A stretch of 64,000 nt of DNA from Bradyrhizobium sp. JYMT SZCCT0428 (GCF_018131075.1 NZ_JAFCLS010000017.1:62001-126000), one strand, 5' to 3'; shown: positions 1 through 8,155, counted from the first letter of the stretch. A program made the numbers and translations. The notes: generated by a model from the sequence alone, not told the origin.

Positions 1-486
1 TGTGGGATCGAGCGCGGTTTGCATGTCCGTCACAGCGTCGAGCTCTTCATAGGCGACGGAGATATGTTCTGCCGCGTCCTCGGCAGCGGCGCGGCTAGTT
101 GCGATGATTGCCGCGACGGCTTCGCCCTGCCAGCACACCCGATCAACCGCGATCGCGCTTTGCGGCGCAGATTTGAGCCCCTTCAAGTGCGAAAGCACCC
201 CAACCCACGGCGTGATGACCGCAGCAATTTCCTGGCCGGTGACGACGGCAATTATACCCGGCATGCGCTTTGCCGCTGCCGCATCGATACCAGTGATTTT
301 TGCATGCGCGTGCGGCGACCGCAGGAACACGACATGCGCCATGCGCGGCAGTTCGATGTCGCTGACATATAACCCGCGTCCCTGCATCAGGCGGTCGAGG
401 TTTGGCCGCGGCACGGTCTTGCCGATATAGGAGTTCGGCCGATCGAGCACCGAAAACGCGGCACGATCCTCAGGTGTACGCGTCAT
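1..486 (-). CDS. Molybdenum hydroxylase large subunit (CoxL/XdhB-like), partial
   Basis: This is the N-terminal 162 residues of a molybdopterin-binding large subunit of the xanthine dehydrogenase / aerobic CO dehydrogenase family; the rest lies beyond the left edge. The reading frame is open to base 1. It shows the family's N-terminal features: an early IGKTVPRPN segment, GRGLYVSDIELPRMAHV, RSPHAHAKI and a later EAVAAIIATSRAAAEDAA helix. The ATG at 486-484 overlaps the stop of the iron-sulfur gene as ATGA, so the order is FAD subunit, 2Fe-2S subunit, Mo subunit, translationally coupled. Substrate cannot be told: the active-site loop that separates CO dehydrogenases from other hydroxylases is outside the window. 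Confidence 0.85.
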   Translation of the reverse strand, partial: MTRTPEDRAAFSVLDRPNSYIGKTVPRPNLDRLMQGRGLYVSDIELPRMAHVVFLRSPHAHAKITGIDAAAAKRMPGIIAVVTGQEIAAVITPWVGVLSHLKGLKSAPQSAIAVDRVCWQGEAVAAIIATSRAAAEDAAEHISVAYEELDAVTDMQTALDPT

Positions 487-965
487 GGCGCGCGTTCCGC
501 GCGCAACCGCGCCGTCGTCTCAATCGCATCGATAATCGCTTGATAGCCGGTGCAACGGCAATAGTTACCGGAAAGGTGCGCACGAATCTCTTCCCGATCC
601 GGCTTTGGAGTCTGCTTCAGCAGGTCCTGCGCCGCCATCAGCATTCCCGGTGTGCAGAAGCCGCACTGCAGAGCGTTGCGGTCGCGGAACGCAGCCTGCA
701 GATCCGCGATTTCACCGCTGTCGGATAACCCCTCGATCGTTTCGACCGACCCTTCTTGCGCCTGTACCGCCAGTATCAGGCAGGAGCGCACGATCTCGCC
801 ATTGAAGCGTACCGTGCAGGCGCCGCAAACCCCGTGCTCACACCCGACATGCGTGCCGGTCAACTTCAGATGCTCACGCAGGAAGTCGGCCAGGTTCAGC
901 CGCGGCAGCACATGGGCGTCGATACGCTCGCCATTGACTTCGAGGAAGATAGGCACAGGGGTCAT
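483..965 (-). CDS. 2Fe-2S subunit of molybdenum hydroxylase (CoxS/CutS-like)
   Basis: Small electron-transfer subunit of 160 aa, the usual length for the family. The plant-ferredoxin-type cluster ligands are C42, C47, C50 and C62 (GCEHGVCGACTV ... C). The C-terminal helical domain carries the second cluster motif, C101-x2-C104 (QCGFCTPGM) and C136-x-C138 (YCRCTGY). I chose the ATG at 965 because it overlaps the stop of the upstream FAD subunit as ATGA. A start at 1019 would add 18 residues unlike the family. It should pass electrons from the Mo centre to FAD within the cytoplasmic complex. Confidence 0.92.
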   Translation of the reverse strand: MTPVPIFLEVNGERIDAHVLPRLNLADFLREHLKLTGTHVGCEHGVCGACTVRFNGEIVRSCLILAVQAQEGSVETIEGLSDSGEIADLQAAFRDRNALQCGFCTPGMLMAAQDLLKQTPKPDREEIRAHLSGNYCRCTGYQAIIDAIETTARLRAERAP

Positions 966-1846
966 CGCGCGGGTTCCCCCGACTGCAAATCGGGACGGCA
1001 AAGCAGCCTGGACACGCAACGCTGAAGTAATACTTTCGCGAGGTGCCGCCGCATGGCCGGAGTAGCCTGCTGATCCCCTTGGGGATCCAGCTCTTCGCCC
1101 AGTATCGCGGAGGCTTTGGCCAGGACTTCCGGCGTGACGGCAACGTTAACAAGTTTCCCGGCAGCCCCGGCCAGCAAAGGCCGATCGCCCACGGCAAAGA
1201 AACCGAGGCGGAGATCAGTGAACTGTCCGCCTACGATGGTCGACTGCGCCGCCAAGCCGACAATGGCATAGTCGCCGTGACGGCGGGCAAATTCATGGAA
1301 GAAGTGCGTGGAATCTTTCCGCGCGACAGGCAGTTCGACGGCAACCAACAGTTCCTGTGGCGAAAGTGCCGTTTCGTAAATGCCGGTGAAGAATTCTTGA
1401 GCAGGGATTCGTCGCTCGCCGCGTGGCCCGCAAACAATGACGGTTGCGCCCAGCGCCACCATGCAAGCCGGCAATTCGGAAGCCGGATCCGCGTGCGCAA
1501 GGCTGCCGCCGAGCGTGCCGCGGTTGCGGATCGCCGGATGCGCGACATGGGATGTCGCGTCCTTCAACAGAGGAGCATGGGTCGCGATTTCGGGAGATCT
1601 CAGGACGTCCACGTGACGCGTCAGCGCACGAACGGTTAAGACATCGCCTTTCACAACTATCCCGCGAAGCTCAGCCAATTCACCGATATCGACAATGAAT
1701 TCGGGGGAGATCAGGCGCAGATTCATTGCCGGCATCAGGCTTTGGCCGCCGGATAACACCTTGGCCTTGTCGCCATAAACAGCCAGCAACTCCAGCGCAT
1801 TCACGACGCTGGTAGCGCGGGCGTAAGCGAAAGCCGAGGCTTTCAT
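962..1846 (-). CDS. FAD-binding medium subunit of molybdenum hydroxylase (CoxM/CutM-like)
   Basis: FAD subunit (294 aa) of the xanthine dehydrogenase/CO dehydrogenase type and first gene of the three-gene operon. Both flavin-binding loops of the family are visible: AKVLSGGQSLMPAMNLR at about residues 28-44 and NRGTLGGSLAHADPASELP at about 108-126. The ATG at 1846 is preceded by GGAGG at 1856-1860, an ideal ribosome-binding site, so I prefer it to the upstream in-frame start at 1903. The complex hydroxylates a carbon centre (N-heterocycle, aldehyde or CO in characterised members); the substrate here is unknown. The gene is divergent from the luciferase-like monooxygenase at 2030, so the roughly 180 bases between them must hold both promoters. 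Confidence 0.92.
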   Translation of the reverse strand: MKASAFAYARATSVVNALELLAVYGDKAKVLSGGQSLMPAMNLRLISPEFIVDIGELAELRGIVVKGDVLTVRALTRHVDVLRSPEIATHAPLLKDATSHVAHPAIRNRGTLGGSLAHADPASELPACMVALGATVIVCGPRGERRIPAQEFFTGIYETALSPQELLVAVELPVARKDSTHFFHEFARRHGDYAIVGLAAQSTIVGGQFTDLRLGFFAVGDRPLLAGAAGKLVNVAVTPEVLAKASAILGEELDPQGDQQATPAMRRHLAKVLLQRCVSRLLCRPDLQSGEPAR

Positions 1847-2029
1847 TCGACGCAACCTCCCCGGCCGGATATCGGCATTTTTCTTTGGATTAGACGGCGA
1901 CAATTTCTAAAGGTCAAGTTTGTTTATCGAGTGATTATTTCGGTGCCTGCGACTTTGGGACTTGTTATCATGTTGCGACCGACGCACGTTTCCTACCAAA
2001 CAAGAAGCCTGCCCTTGGGGGATCAGACC

Positions 2030-3130
2030 ATGAAGCTCGGGTTCTTCACGATGCCCATCCATCCTGTCGGCAAGGATTGGCGGCTGTCTCTCAAAGAGGA
2101 TCGCGAAGCCTTCCTGCTGGCCGACGAACTCGGGTACAGCGAGGCCTATGTCGGCGAACACGTCACCGACAAAGCCGAGAACATCACCTCCTGCATTGCT
2201 TTCATCGCCTGGCTCGCCGCGGCGACCAAGCAAATCAAGCTTGGAACCGGCACCATCAACATGCCGAACACTCATCCGGCGGCGCTTGCAGCATCGATCG
2301 CGATGCTCGATCACATGCTCGACGGCCGCCTGATCTTCGGTATCAGCCCCGGTGGGTTGCTGTCCGACGCTGAAGTTTTCGGCAATCTCGACGCGGATCG
2401 CAACGCGATGTTCCTGGAGGCTATCAATCAGGTCCTTGAGATCTGGGCAAGCGAGCCACCGTATAACCTCCAGGGCAAGTACTGGAATGTATCGGTACAG
2501 AAGACCCTGATCGAGGACATTGGTCAGGGGTTTATCGCGCGCCCGCTACAACGGCCGCATCCACCGATCGTGGTGACGGCAGTGGCGCCGTTCTCGAAAG
2601 GTGTGACCGAAGCCGCCGCTCGTGGCTGGGATCCGATTTCGGCGAACTTCCTGATGCCGGCTTGGGTCAAAAGCCATTGGCCGAAATACGTTGAAGGCTG
2701 CGAACGCGTTGGCCGCCCAGCAGAGACGGCGAACTGGCGGGTCGCCAAAAGCGTATTTGTGGCCAAGGATGCTGCAACGGCAAAAACCTATGCCACCGAT
2801 CCGAACGGTCCATATGTCTATTATTATCGCTCGCTATTCACCAAGTTAAAGCGCGGCGGCCGTATCGAACTGTTCAAAACGCGCCGCGATCAGCCCGACG
2901 ACGAAGTGACACTCGAGTCGATCTGCGATGAGCTCATCATTCACGGCACACCCGATAGCGTAGCCGACCAACTGCTGGCTTTTCAGGAGGAGACCGGGCC
3001 TTTTGGTACGCTGCTCTATGCCGGCAAGGACTGGAAGGATCGTGAGCTTGGACGCCAGTCGATGATCCTGATGGCGGAAAAAGTCATGCCGCGCGTTAAC
3101 GCAGACATGTCCGGCAAGGCGTTCGGATAG
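2030..3130 (+). CDS. LLM-class flavin-dependent monooxygenase (luciferase-like)
   Basis: A 366-residue TIM-barrel flavin monooxygenase of the bacterial-luciferase superfamily, closest in feel to limonene-monooxygenase/alkanal types. It opens with MKLGFFTMPIHPVGK and has ADELGYSEAYVGEH, the IKLGTGTINMPNTHP strand-turn, MLDGRLIFGISPGGL and a C-terminal DELIIHGTPDSVADQL segment, all typical. The ATG at 2030 lies after GGGGGA; the longer in-frame start at 1931 would add 33 residues unlike the family. Such enzymes need reduced FMN from a partner; a flavin reductase is at 4725-5276. It is followed 24 bases later by the deacetylase-like gene, so the two are probably co-transcribed. Substrate unknown. 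Confidence 0.9.
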   Translation: MKLGFFTMPIHPVGKDWRLSLKEDREAFLLADELGYSEAYVGEHVTDKAENITSCIAFIAWLAAATKQIKLGTGTINMPNTHPAALAASIAMLDHMLDGRLIFGISPGGLLSDAEVFGNLDADRNAMFLEAINQVLEIWASEPPYNLQGKYWNVSVQKTLIEDIGQGFIARPLQRPHPPIVVTAVAPFSKGVTEAAARGWDPISANFLMPAWVKSHWPKYVEGCERVGRPAETANWRVAKSVFVAKDAATAKTYATDPNGPYVYYYRSLFTKLKRGGRIELFKTRRDQPDDEVTLESICDELIIHGTPDSVADQLLAFQEETGPFGTLLYAGKDWKDRELGRQSMILMAEKVMPRVNADMSGKAFG

Positions 3131-3154
3131 ATCAATTCATTCAAGGAATCTGCC

Positions 3155-4030
3155 GTGGCTCTGAGTGACCGCATCCCCTATCAGGCCCAGATCGACCGGC
3201 CAAAGTTGACGCTTCCCGGCGGCAAGAAGCTCGCGGTGTGGGTGATCCTCAACGTCGAGGAATGGCGGATCGAGAACGCGATGCCGCGGACGGTGCTGAG
3301 CCCGCCGATGGGCCAACCGCTGCTGCCTGATGTACCGAACTGGTCCTGGCACGAATACGGCATGCGGGCCGGCTTCTGGCGGCAGTTCAAGGCGCTGACC
3401 GACCGCAAGATGCCGGTAACGCTGGCCCTGAATGCCAACGTCTGCAGTTCCTATCCGCGCGTTGCGTCCGCCGCGCTCGAGGCTGGCTTCGAGTTTATGG
3501 GCCACGGATTCCTGCAGGGGCCGATGCACAAGCTCGACAATCAAGCCGATGCGATCAAACGTTCCGTCGAAACAATTGCAAATTTCACCGGCAAAGCACC
3601 GCGATCGTGGGAGAGCCCGGGCCTCACCGAGACCGAGGAAACGCTCGATCTGCTGCGTCTCAACGGCATCGAATATCTCGCGGATTGGGTCATCGACGAT
3701 TTGCCGCAGGATATCGCCACGCCCCACGGCACCATCACGACCATTCCCTATTCGGTCGAAACCAACGACATCGTCGTCCATGCGCTGCAACATCTGCCTT
3801 CCGAGCAATTCCTGAAGCGTGGCATGGATCAGTTCGACCGGCTCTATCTCGAAGGCGAATCGAACGCGCGGATCATGGCGATCTCGATCCACCCCTATAT
3901 TACGGGGGTTCCTCATCGCATCAAATATCTGGAGGCGCTGCTGGACTACGTCATCGGCCATGACGGCGTGGCACTGATGACCGCAAGCGAGATCGGCGAC
4001 TGGTATCGCGCGGAAACAGCCGAAAAATAA
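3155..4030 (+). CDS. Polysaccharide deacetylase family hydrolase (PuuE/allantoinase-like)
   Basis: Protein of 291 aa of the NodB-homology/carbohydrate-esterase 4 superfamily, of the metal-dependent amide-hydrolase branch that includes PuuE. Visible marks are AVWVILNVEEWR near the N terminus, GFEFMGHGFLQGP at about 110, RSWESPGLTETEETLDLL at about 150 and MAISIHPYITGVPHR near 250. The canonical TFDDG motif is not present, as in PuuE-like proteins. The start is a GTG, with AAGGAA about 7 bases upstream. It follows the luciferase-like gene and could hydrolyse an amide or cyclic amide product of that oxidation; this is inference from proximity. It converges with the TetR gene at 4039. Confidence 0.85.
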   Translation: MALSDRIPYQAQIDRPKLTLPGGKKLAVWVILNVEEWRIENAMPRTVLSPPMGQPLLPDVPNWSWHEYGMRAGFWRQFKALTDRKMPVTLALNANVCSSYPRVASAALEAGFEFMGHGFLQGPMHKLDNQADAIKRSVETIANFTGKAPRSWESPGLTETEETLDLLRLNGIEYLADWVIDDLPQDIATPHGTITTIPYSVETNDIVVHALQHLPSEQFLKRGMDQFDRLYLEGESNARIMAISIHPYITGVPHRIKYLEALLDYVIGHDGVALMTASEIGDWYRAETAEK

Positions 4031-4038
4031 CGGCTGGC

Positions 4039-4725
4039 TTATCCCACCACCTTGATCGGTGCGCGGCGGACGTCAGGCGAGGTTTCATTGACCCGCTCGG
4101 AGCCGGCCAGAAAGACATCCAGCGCATCGCTGATGATGCGATCCTTGTCTTCGAGCACCGGCGATTCGTAGATGTATTTGCGGACGCCGTAGTAGAAGAT
4201 TCCGCCGTGAAAGACCCAGGCCAGTTCGAGTTCGGTCGCACTCGGCTTGTTTTGCACGATAAGCCCCGCTTCATGACGGCACTCCCGGATGATCCGGGTC
4301 AGGATCTTGTCCTTGACCATGCCGACATACCAGCGATTGATGTCGAGACCTTTCAAGCCCGAATAGAGATAGATGCGAAGCCATTTCCGGGTGAAGATCG
4401 CGTCGGTATAGGCGCGATAGAATTCCAGCAGCCGGTCGCGCAGCGGCCGCGAGCGGTCGGTCAGCAGCTTCTCCCAGCCGGTTTCGAGCGGATCGAGATA
4501 GACCGTGCGATAGACCTCCTTGATCAAGTCGTCCTTGCTTGGAAAGTAACGATAGAGCAGCGGCTGCGTTACCCCAAGCCGTCGCGCCAGTGCCCGCGTT
4601 CCACCGCCAAACCCTTCTTCCGAGAAAAATTCGGTCGCCTTCGCAACAATTTCCCGGCGACGATCGTCGGGCAAGAGGCGCCTTTGCTTGGTACCAGCAC
4701 GTTTGGGCTTATCTTTCCTGTTCAT
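4039..4725 (-). CDS. TetR/AcrR family transcriptional regulator
   Basis: Regulator of 228 aa with an N-terminal helix-turn-helix at about residues 25-70 (GGTRALARRLGVTQPLLYRYFPSKDDLI), the classical TetR arrangement, and a divergent helical ligand-binding domain. A basic N-terminal tail (KPKRAGTKQRR) precedes the HTH. Its ATG at 4725 overlaps the flavin reductase stop as TGATG, so it is the last gene of the oxygenase-reductase-regulator operon and presumably controls that operon or the facing luciferase-like genes. I found no convincing palindrome upstream of the oxygenase gene to support a binding site. Confidence 0.9.
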   Translation of the reverse strand: MNRKDKPKRAGTKQRRLLPDDRRREIVAKATEFFSEEGFGGGTRALARRLGVTQPLLYRYFPSKDDLIKEVYRTVYLDPLETGWEKLLTDRSRPLRDRLLEFYRAYTDAIFTRKWLRIYLYSGLKGLDINRWYVGMVKDKILTRIIRECRHEAGLIVQNKPSATELELAWVFHGGIFYYGVRKYIYESPVLEDKDRIISDALDVFLAGSERVNETSPDVRRAPIKVVG

Positions 4726-5276
4726 CAGGATTTGCCGTCATCGCCGCCAAGGAATCGGCCGAATCCGCCGCGAGCAAACAACAGTGGCTCCTGCCCATTA
4801 TAAGTATAAGCCTCGACGGCTCCCAGGAAGATGATGTGGTCACCGCCGTAGTACCGATTGGCGGCACGACACTGAAAATTTGCGACACTGTCAGCAAGCA
4901 CCGGTGCGTTGCCGAGCCCCGGCGTCCAGCTCACGCCGGCGAATTTGTCGCCGGAGGATTTTGCGAATTGGGAGGCCAGTGCCTGCTGAGAAGCACCGAG
5001 AACATTGACTGCGAAATGGCTGGCGTTCTGGAAGATGGTCAAGCCCTGCGAGAACATGCCGAGGCTCCACAAGACCAGCGGCGGATTCAGCGAGACTGAG
5101 GCAAAGGAGTTGCAGGTCACGCCATATGGCTTTCCGTCAGCCGCCATCGCTGTAACAATAGTGACGCCGGTAGCGAACGTACCAAGCGCATTACGAAAAT
5201 CCCGGGGATCGATCGCCGAGTTGTCGCTGGCGAACTCGTTAGCGGGATCGGCCGGATGTTTGGGTGCGTCGGACAT
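4725..5276 (-). CDS. Flavin reductase of a two-component monooxygenase system
   Basis: A 183-residue flavin reductase of the HpaC/HsaB split-barrel family, which uses NAD(P)H to reduce FMN or FAD for a separate oxygenase. Signature segments are ALGTFATGVTIVTAM (about 30-45), GVTCNSFASVSLNPPLVLW (about 52-70), FAVNVL and GGDHIIFLGAVEAY. It begins 10 bases after the oxygenase gene ends and overlaps the TetR start. The partner is almost certainly the HsaA-type oxygenase upstream. It may also feed the luciferase-like enzyme at 2030, the only other flavin-dependent oxygenase in this neighbourhood. Confidence 0.92.
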   Translation of the reverse strand: MSDAPKHPADPANEFASDNSAIDPRDFRNALGTFATGVTIVTAMAADGKPYGVTCNSFASVSLNPPLVLWSLGMFSQGLTIFQNASHFAVNVLGASQQALASQFAKSSGDKFAGVSWTPGLGNAPVLADSVANFQCRAANRYYGGDHIIFLGAVEAYTYNGQEPLLFARGGFGRFLGGDDGKS

Positions 5277-5286
5277 CCACCTCGCC

Positions 5287-6531
5287 TCAGAGCGTCAGGT
5301 TTTCGGACGGCAGGCCAAGCGCTACCCGTCCATAATTGGTTCCCGCCGCATCGAAATTAAACGCGAGGTGCGAATTCACCGCGTGGGCATCGCGAAACTG
5401 TCGCTGCAACGCACCTGACGTAAACAGACTGCGCGCGCCGCTTGCAGCAAACAGCAGCGACACAGCGTCAGTGCAGAGGTTGACAGAAAACGCGCCGTCA
5501 CGCCGCAACCGCGTCTTGTCTGCTATGTCCGGAACGTGACTACGTCGAGCGTCCGCCATCGCGTCGATGCAATTCGTGCGCATGACCAGCCGTGCCGCGT
5601 CGATCTTGGCGGAGGCTTCCGCGATCTTGATCTGGGTCGTCTGCATATCGCTAAGCTTGGCACGATTATAGGTCGAGGCACGATGACGTGCGAATTCGAC
5701 ATAATCATTCAAGCAGGCCTGTGCATTCCCCAGACCGACACCTGACAATACATAGGGGAACAGCGAGAACACCGGCAGCGCATAAAGGGCGTTTGGGTTG
5801 ACGGCACTCCCCGGGGTCGGCCCGCCAGTGAGATCGCTCACGGCGACCGTCATCTGTTCCGCGACAAAGGCGTCCGTGACCCTGACATCGTTCGATCCGG
5901 TCCCGCACAGACCGGTCGCGTTCCAGGTGTCGTTGATCTTGTAGTCGCTCTTGTTGAGCAGGAATATCCGATATTCGATGCCGTCGGCGTCATCGTCGGA
6001 TGAAACCACGCTGGCGAGCATGTTCCAATCGCAGGATTCGACGCCTGAGGAAAACGGCCAGTGGCCATTGAGCACATATCCGCCATCGACTTTTCTGGCC
6101 CGGCCGGCTGGAAAGATGAATGACGAGGCGATCAACGCATCGGCGCCCTTGTTCCAGACGGCGTCCTGCGCTTGGCGGTCAAACATCCCCAGCATCCAGT
6201 GATGGCTTGCAAGGTTGGCAAAATTCCACGCTACGGAAGCATCCGCCTGCCCCAGCGCATCGGCGCAATCGACCAGCGCAACATAATCGAGTTCGGCGCC
6301 GCCGACGCGTTTGGGCTGCACGATCCGGAACAGGCCGGCATCATGTAAATCTCGCTCGGTCTCCGGTGGCAGGCGCCGCAGTTCTTCGGTCCTGGCGGCA
6401 CGCTCCCGCAGCTTCGGGATCAACGCTCTGGCGCGCGCGACGATAGCGGCATAGCTGCCCGTTCCCGGTCCCGCGAGCGAACTTGCATCTGGCTTGCGGC
6501 CGTCCCCTGGCATTGGCGTTTCCTTGCTCAA
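5287..6531 (-). CDS. HsaA/HpaB-type flavin-dependent monooxygenase (acyl-CoA dehydrogenase fold)
   Basis: A 414-aa oxygenase with the acyl-CoA dehydrogenase fold, of the group-D flavin monooxygenases that includes HsaA and p-hydroxyphenylacetate C2-hydroxylase. Support comes from the N-terminal RRLPPETERDLHDAGLFRIVQP, ADASVAWNFANLASHHWML (about 90-108), GYVLNGHWPFSSGVESCDW (about 150-168) and a C-terminal domain ending near DAHAVNSHLAFNFDAAG. True acyl-CoA dehydrogenases keep a catalytic Glu and a fatty-acyl pocket; the H-W-FSSG-CDW pattern and adjacent flavin reductase favour hydroxylation. It heads the operon with reductase and TetR. Likely substrates are aromatic or phenolic, but the sequence does not settle this. 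Confidence 0.85.
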   Translation of the reverse strand: MSKETPMPGDGRKPDASSLAGPGTGSYAAIVARARALIPKLRERAARTEELRRLPPETERDLHDAGLFRIVQPKRVGGAELDYVALVDCADALGQADASVAWNFANLASHHWMLGMFDRQAQDAVWNKGADALIASSFIFPAGRARKVDGGYVLNGHWPFSSGVESCDWNMLASVVSSDDDADGIEYRIFLLNKSDYKINDTWNATGLCGTGSNDVRVTDAFVAEQMTVAVSDLTGGPTPGSAVNPNALYALPVFSLFPYVLSGVGLGNAQACLNDYVEFARHRASTYNRAKLSDMQTTQIKIAEASAKIDAARLVMRTNCIDAMADARRSHVPDIADKTRLRRDGAFSVNLCTDAVSLLFAASGARSLFTSGALQRQFRDAHAVNSHLAFNFDAAGTNYGRVALGLPSENLTL

Positions 6532-6649
6532 CCCGCCGTTGCGAAATTGAAGCGGTTGGAGCCTGGCCAGTCTACCGCCTCACCGCCAATGATCAAGGCG
6601 CGCGGAACATGGCCCTTCCGCCAAATTGGGCTGCTGCAACCTGTGCACC

Positions 6650-6694
6650 GTGCTAAAAATGAAAAAGAGCCCGGCGGCCGTCAGGCCACCGGGC
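6650..6694 (-). terminator. Rho-independent terminator after the acetyltransferase pseudogene
   Basis: Read on the minus strand: an 11-base stem (GCCCGGTGGCC / GGCCGCCGGGC, one mismatch) with a TGAC loop, followed by TCTTTTTCATTTTT. The stem occupies 6669-6694 and the T tract lies toward 6650. It sits just downstream of the GNAT gene remnant ending at 6727. Confidence 0.8.
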
Positions 6695-6726
6695 GAGGAG
6701 TACTTCGAAAGAATGCTGGACGCTGG

Positions 6727-7154
6727 CTATCCAATGAGCTTGCGCCAATAAAGCGTATTCGGCCAAGCCCATGGGACCGGCGGCTGAAACAGCCGGTAGC
6801 CGGCGCGAATGAAATTATTGGCAGACGACAGATTGTCAGTCGTGTCGGAAATGACCGAGCACCATCCGTTGAGCCGCGCACGCCCCTCCACGGCGCCATC
6901 AAACGAAGTTGCAACCGGCGTCCCCAGTGCTTTCTCAGCACGCCAACCCGGCAGAAATAGCCGGCATTGGACACGTGGGTTGAAGGGACAACTCCCGCAA
7001 AGCCAACTGGCTCCGTCTCGTCACGAGCGAGCCACCAATGCCCATGATCGAACTTTGGTATAGGGGCACAATCCAGGAATGTCAGCCGATGAAGTTCCAG
7101 GAGCGTATCGGCTATCTCATCGTCGTGCCCGTCAACCTCACGAATCCGGTACAT
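6727..7154 (-). pseudogene. GNAT-family acetyltransferase, broken by a single frameshift
   Basis: An acetyltransferase gene of about 142 codons read in two frames. From ATG 7154 the first frame gives MYRIREVDGHDDE ... HWWLARDETEPVGFAGVV and the acyl-CoA-binding part VGVLRKHWGRRLQLRLM. At about 6898 that frame degenerates into Arg/Ser-rich sequence. The next frame takes over with RARLNGWCSVISDTTDNL, SANNFIRAGYRLF and WPNTLYWRKLIG and stops at 6727, which are typical GNAT C-terminal segments. Loss of one base after the ATG codon encoding the M of RLQLRLM explains it. So the gene is a recent pseudogene or contains a sequencing error. The gene is followed by a strong terminator. Confidence 0.75.
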
Positions 7155-7283
7155 TGGCCCCACCTGATGCTGAACTTTCAGCTCTCGACGGATCGCATTC
7201 AGCAAACCGTCGGTAATCCACATCGATGACCGTGGCTACACAACAAACGCCTGAGATAGTCCGGTCATGGCGCATCTCCGCGA

Positions 7284-7727
7284 TCACTTGCCAAGCGTCG
7301 CCTTGATACCGAGCCAGACCGCCCCGACAAATCCGGTGACTATCACAGTGATCACGGCTTTGAATGTATAACTCTGCATGCCCCGAAAGATGATAATTCC
7401 GTCTCCGGGCGTTTCGATCTTGTCGCTGTACAGCTTGAAGCCACTGCCGACGCCGAGCGCGGCGATTTTGCTCTCGACCAACCGCTTGCTCGACTGCGCC
7501 AGTGTCCGTTGCGCCTCGCGAATGCAGACCGCGAGCGTGCCGCGTTCGGCCTGACAGGTCTCGACCAGCAGCTCTCCGAAAAAATGCGACTTTCCGGAGC
7601 CTCTGCCGCCGAAAGCTCCCCGGTACCTGCTGGGCCGAAGCAACGGTTCAAATACTTTCGCTGTCGGGATTTTCAGGATTGACGATGTGCCGTTCGATGC
7701 GTTGGGGAGGCCCGCCCGGGACTTCAT
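7284..7727 (-). pseudogene. Phage terminase large-subunit N-terminal fragment
   Basis: Remnant of a phage DNA-packaging ATPase. The frame encodes AKVFEPLLRPSRYRGAFGG and then the Walker A loop GGRGSGKSHFF, followed by AVCIREAQRTLAQSSKRLV and ETPGDGIIIFRGMQ, the standard start of phage terminase large subunits. A full protein is over 400 residues. Here homology ends after about 115 residues at the GMQ, and the frame continues for about 28 residues of unrelated hydrophobic sequence (VITVIVTGFVGAVWLGI) to the stop at 7284. That tail can also be read as its own 31-aa membrane peptide starting at ATG 7379. The large subunit start overlaps the preceding small-subunit-like gene. No other packaging or structural gene is nearby. 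Confidence 0.7.
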
Positions 7728-7905
7728 TGCCGCTCTCCGATGGTTGCGCGGCTTTGCCCCAGCCGCGATCGAGGACGGCGTTGGCCGCCGAGACGCGCGC
7801 CGCAGGCGTCGCATCCTTGCTTTGCATGATTTTGACGAGGACGTTGATGGCCGTCTTGGTCTGGCTCCGTGCCAGTGAGCGGATGTCTGCCAAGGGTTTC
7901 CTCAC
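7648..7905 (-). CDS. Small phage protein upstream of terminase (terminase small-subunit-like)
   Basis: An 85-aa protein beginning with GTG at 7905, which overlaps the stop of the upstream small gene as GTGA. It has a helical N-terminal half (RSLARSQTKTAINVLVKIM, then DATPAARVSAANAVLDRGWG) and a polar Pro-rich tail. The AARVSAANAVLDRGWGKA pattern is common in short phage proteins encoded directly before terminase large subunits. Position and overlap with the terminase fragment fit a small terminase or head-related role; the family assignment is inferred, not certain. Confidence 0.55.
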   Translation of the reverse strand: MRKPLADIRSLARSQTKTAINVLVKIMQSKDATPAARVSAANAVLDRGWGKAAQPSESGNEVPGGPPQRIERHIVNPENPDSESI

Positions 7906-8066
7906 CGTGTCTCGTCATGATCCGCCGCGACGTATTCGCACGGCGTAAGGTCGGTCAGGTCCGCCGCAGGCTCGTGTACCGCGGAGCGGAACGCAATCGT
8001 CGGGAAATCGGTCTGTTCATGATCATGCCTGGGGCGCGGGATGAACTGGATGATTTCGGCACTCAT
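7902..8066 (-). CDS. Conserved 54-aa protein of the duplicated module (copy A)
   Basis: Small acidic protein starting MSAEIIQFIPRPRHDHEQ, with a patch IAFRSAVHEPAADLTDL and a charged C terminus. The ATG at 8066 overlaps the stop of the 23-aa membrane peptide as ATGA, and GGAGG (8070-8074) precedes it. A diverged homologue with the same MSA-x-hydrophobic-F-hydrophobic-PR start follows the second copy of the 23-aa gene at 12411, which supports it as a true gene. Function unknown. It precedes the terminase-like genes with overlapping stops and starts, so all may be one transcript. Confidence 0.6.
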   Translation of the reverse strand: MSAEIIQFIPRPRHDHEQTDFPTIAFRSAVHEPAADLTDLTPCEYVAADHDETR

Positions 8067-8134
8067 GAGGGATCCTCCCATACCGCGATTGCAATCAGGC
8101 CGATGAGCGCGAGCGATATCAGATATGCGGTCAT
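8063..8134 (-). CDS. 23-residue membrane microprotein (copy A)
   Basis: A tiny gene encoding MTAYLISLALIGLIAIA plus VWEDPS: a single predicted transmembrane helix with a short charged tail. Its TGA overlaps the ATG of the next gene. A second copy is at 12408-12479. The two DNA copies differ at seven positions in 24 codons: five are synonymous and two conservative (Val/Ile, Asp/Glu). That is what purifying selection on protein sequence would produce, so I regard it as coding despite its size. Function unknown; single-helix peptides of this size often modulate membrane proteins or act as holin-like or toxin-like peptides. Confidence 0.6.
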   Translation of the reverse strand: MTAYLISLALIGLIAIAVWEDPS

Positions 8135-8155
8135 CGGCTTCTCTTAAGGAAATAA

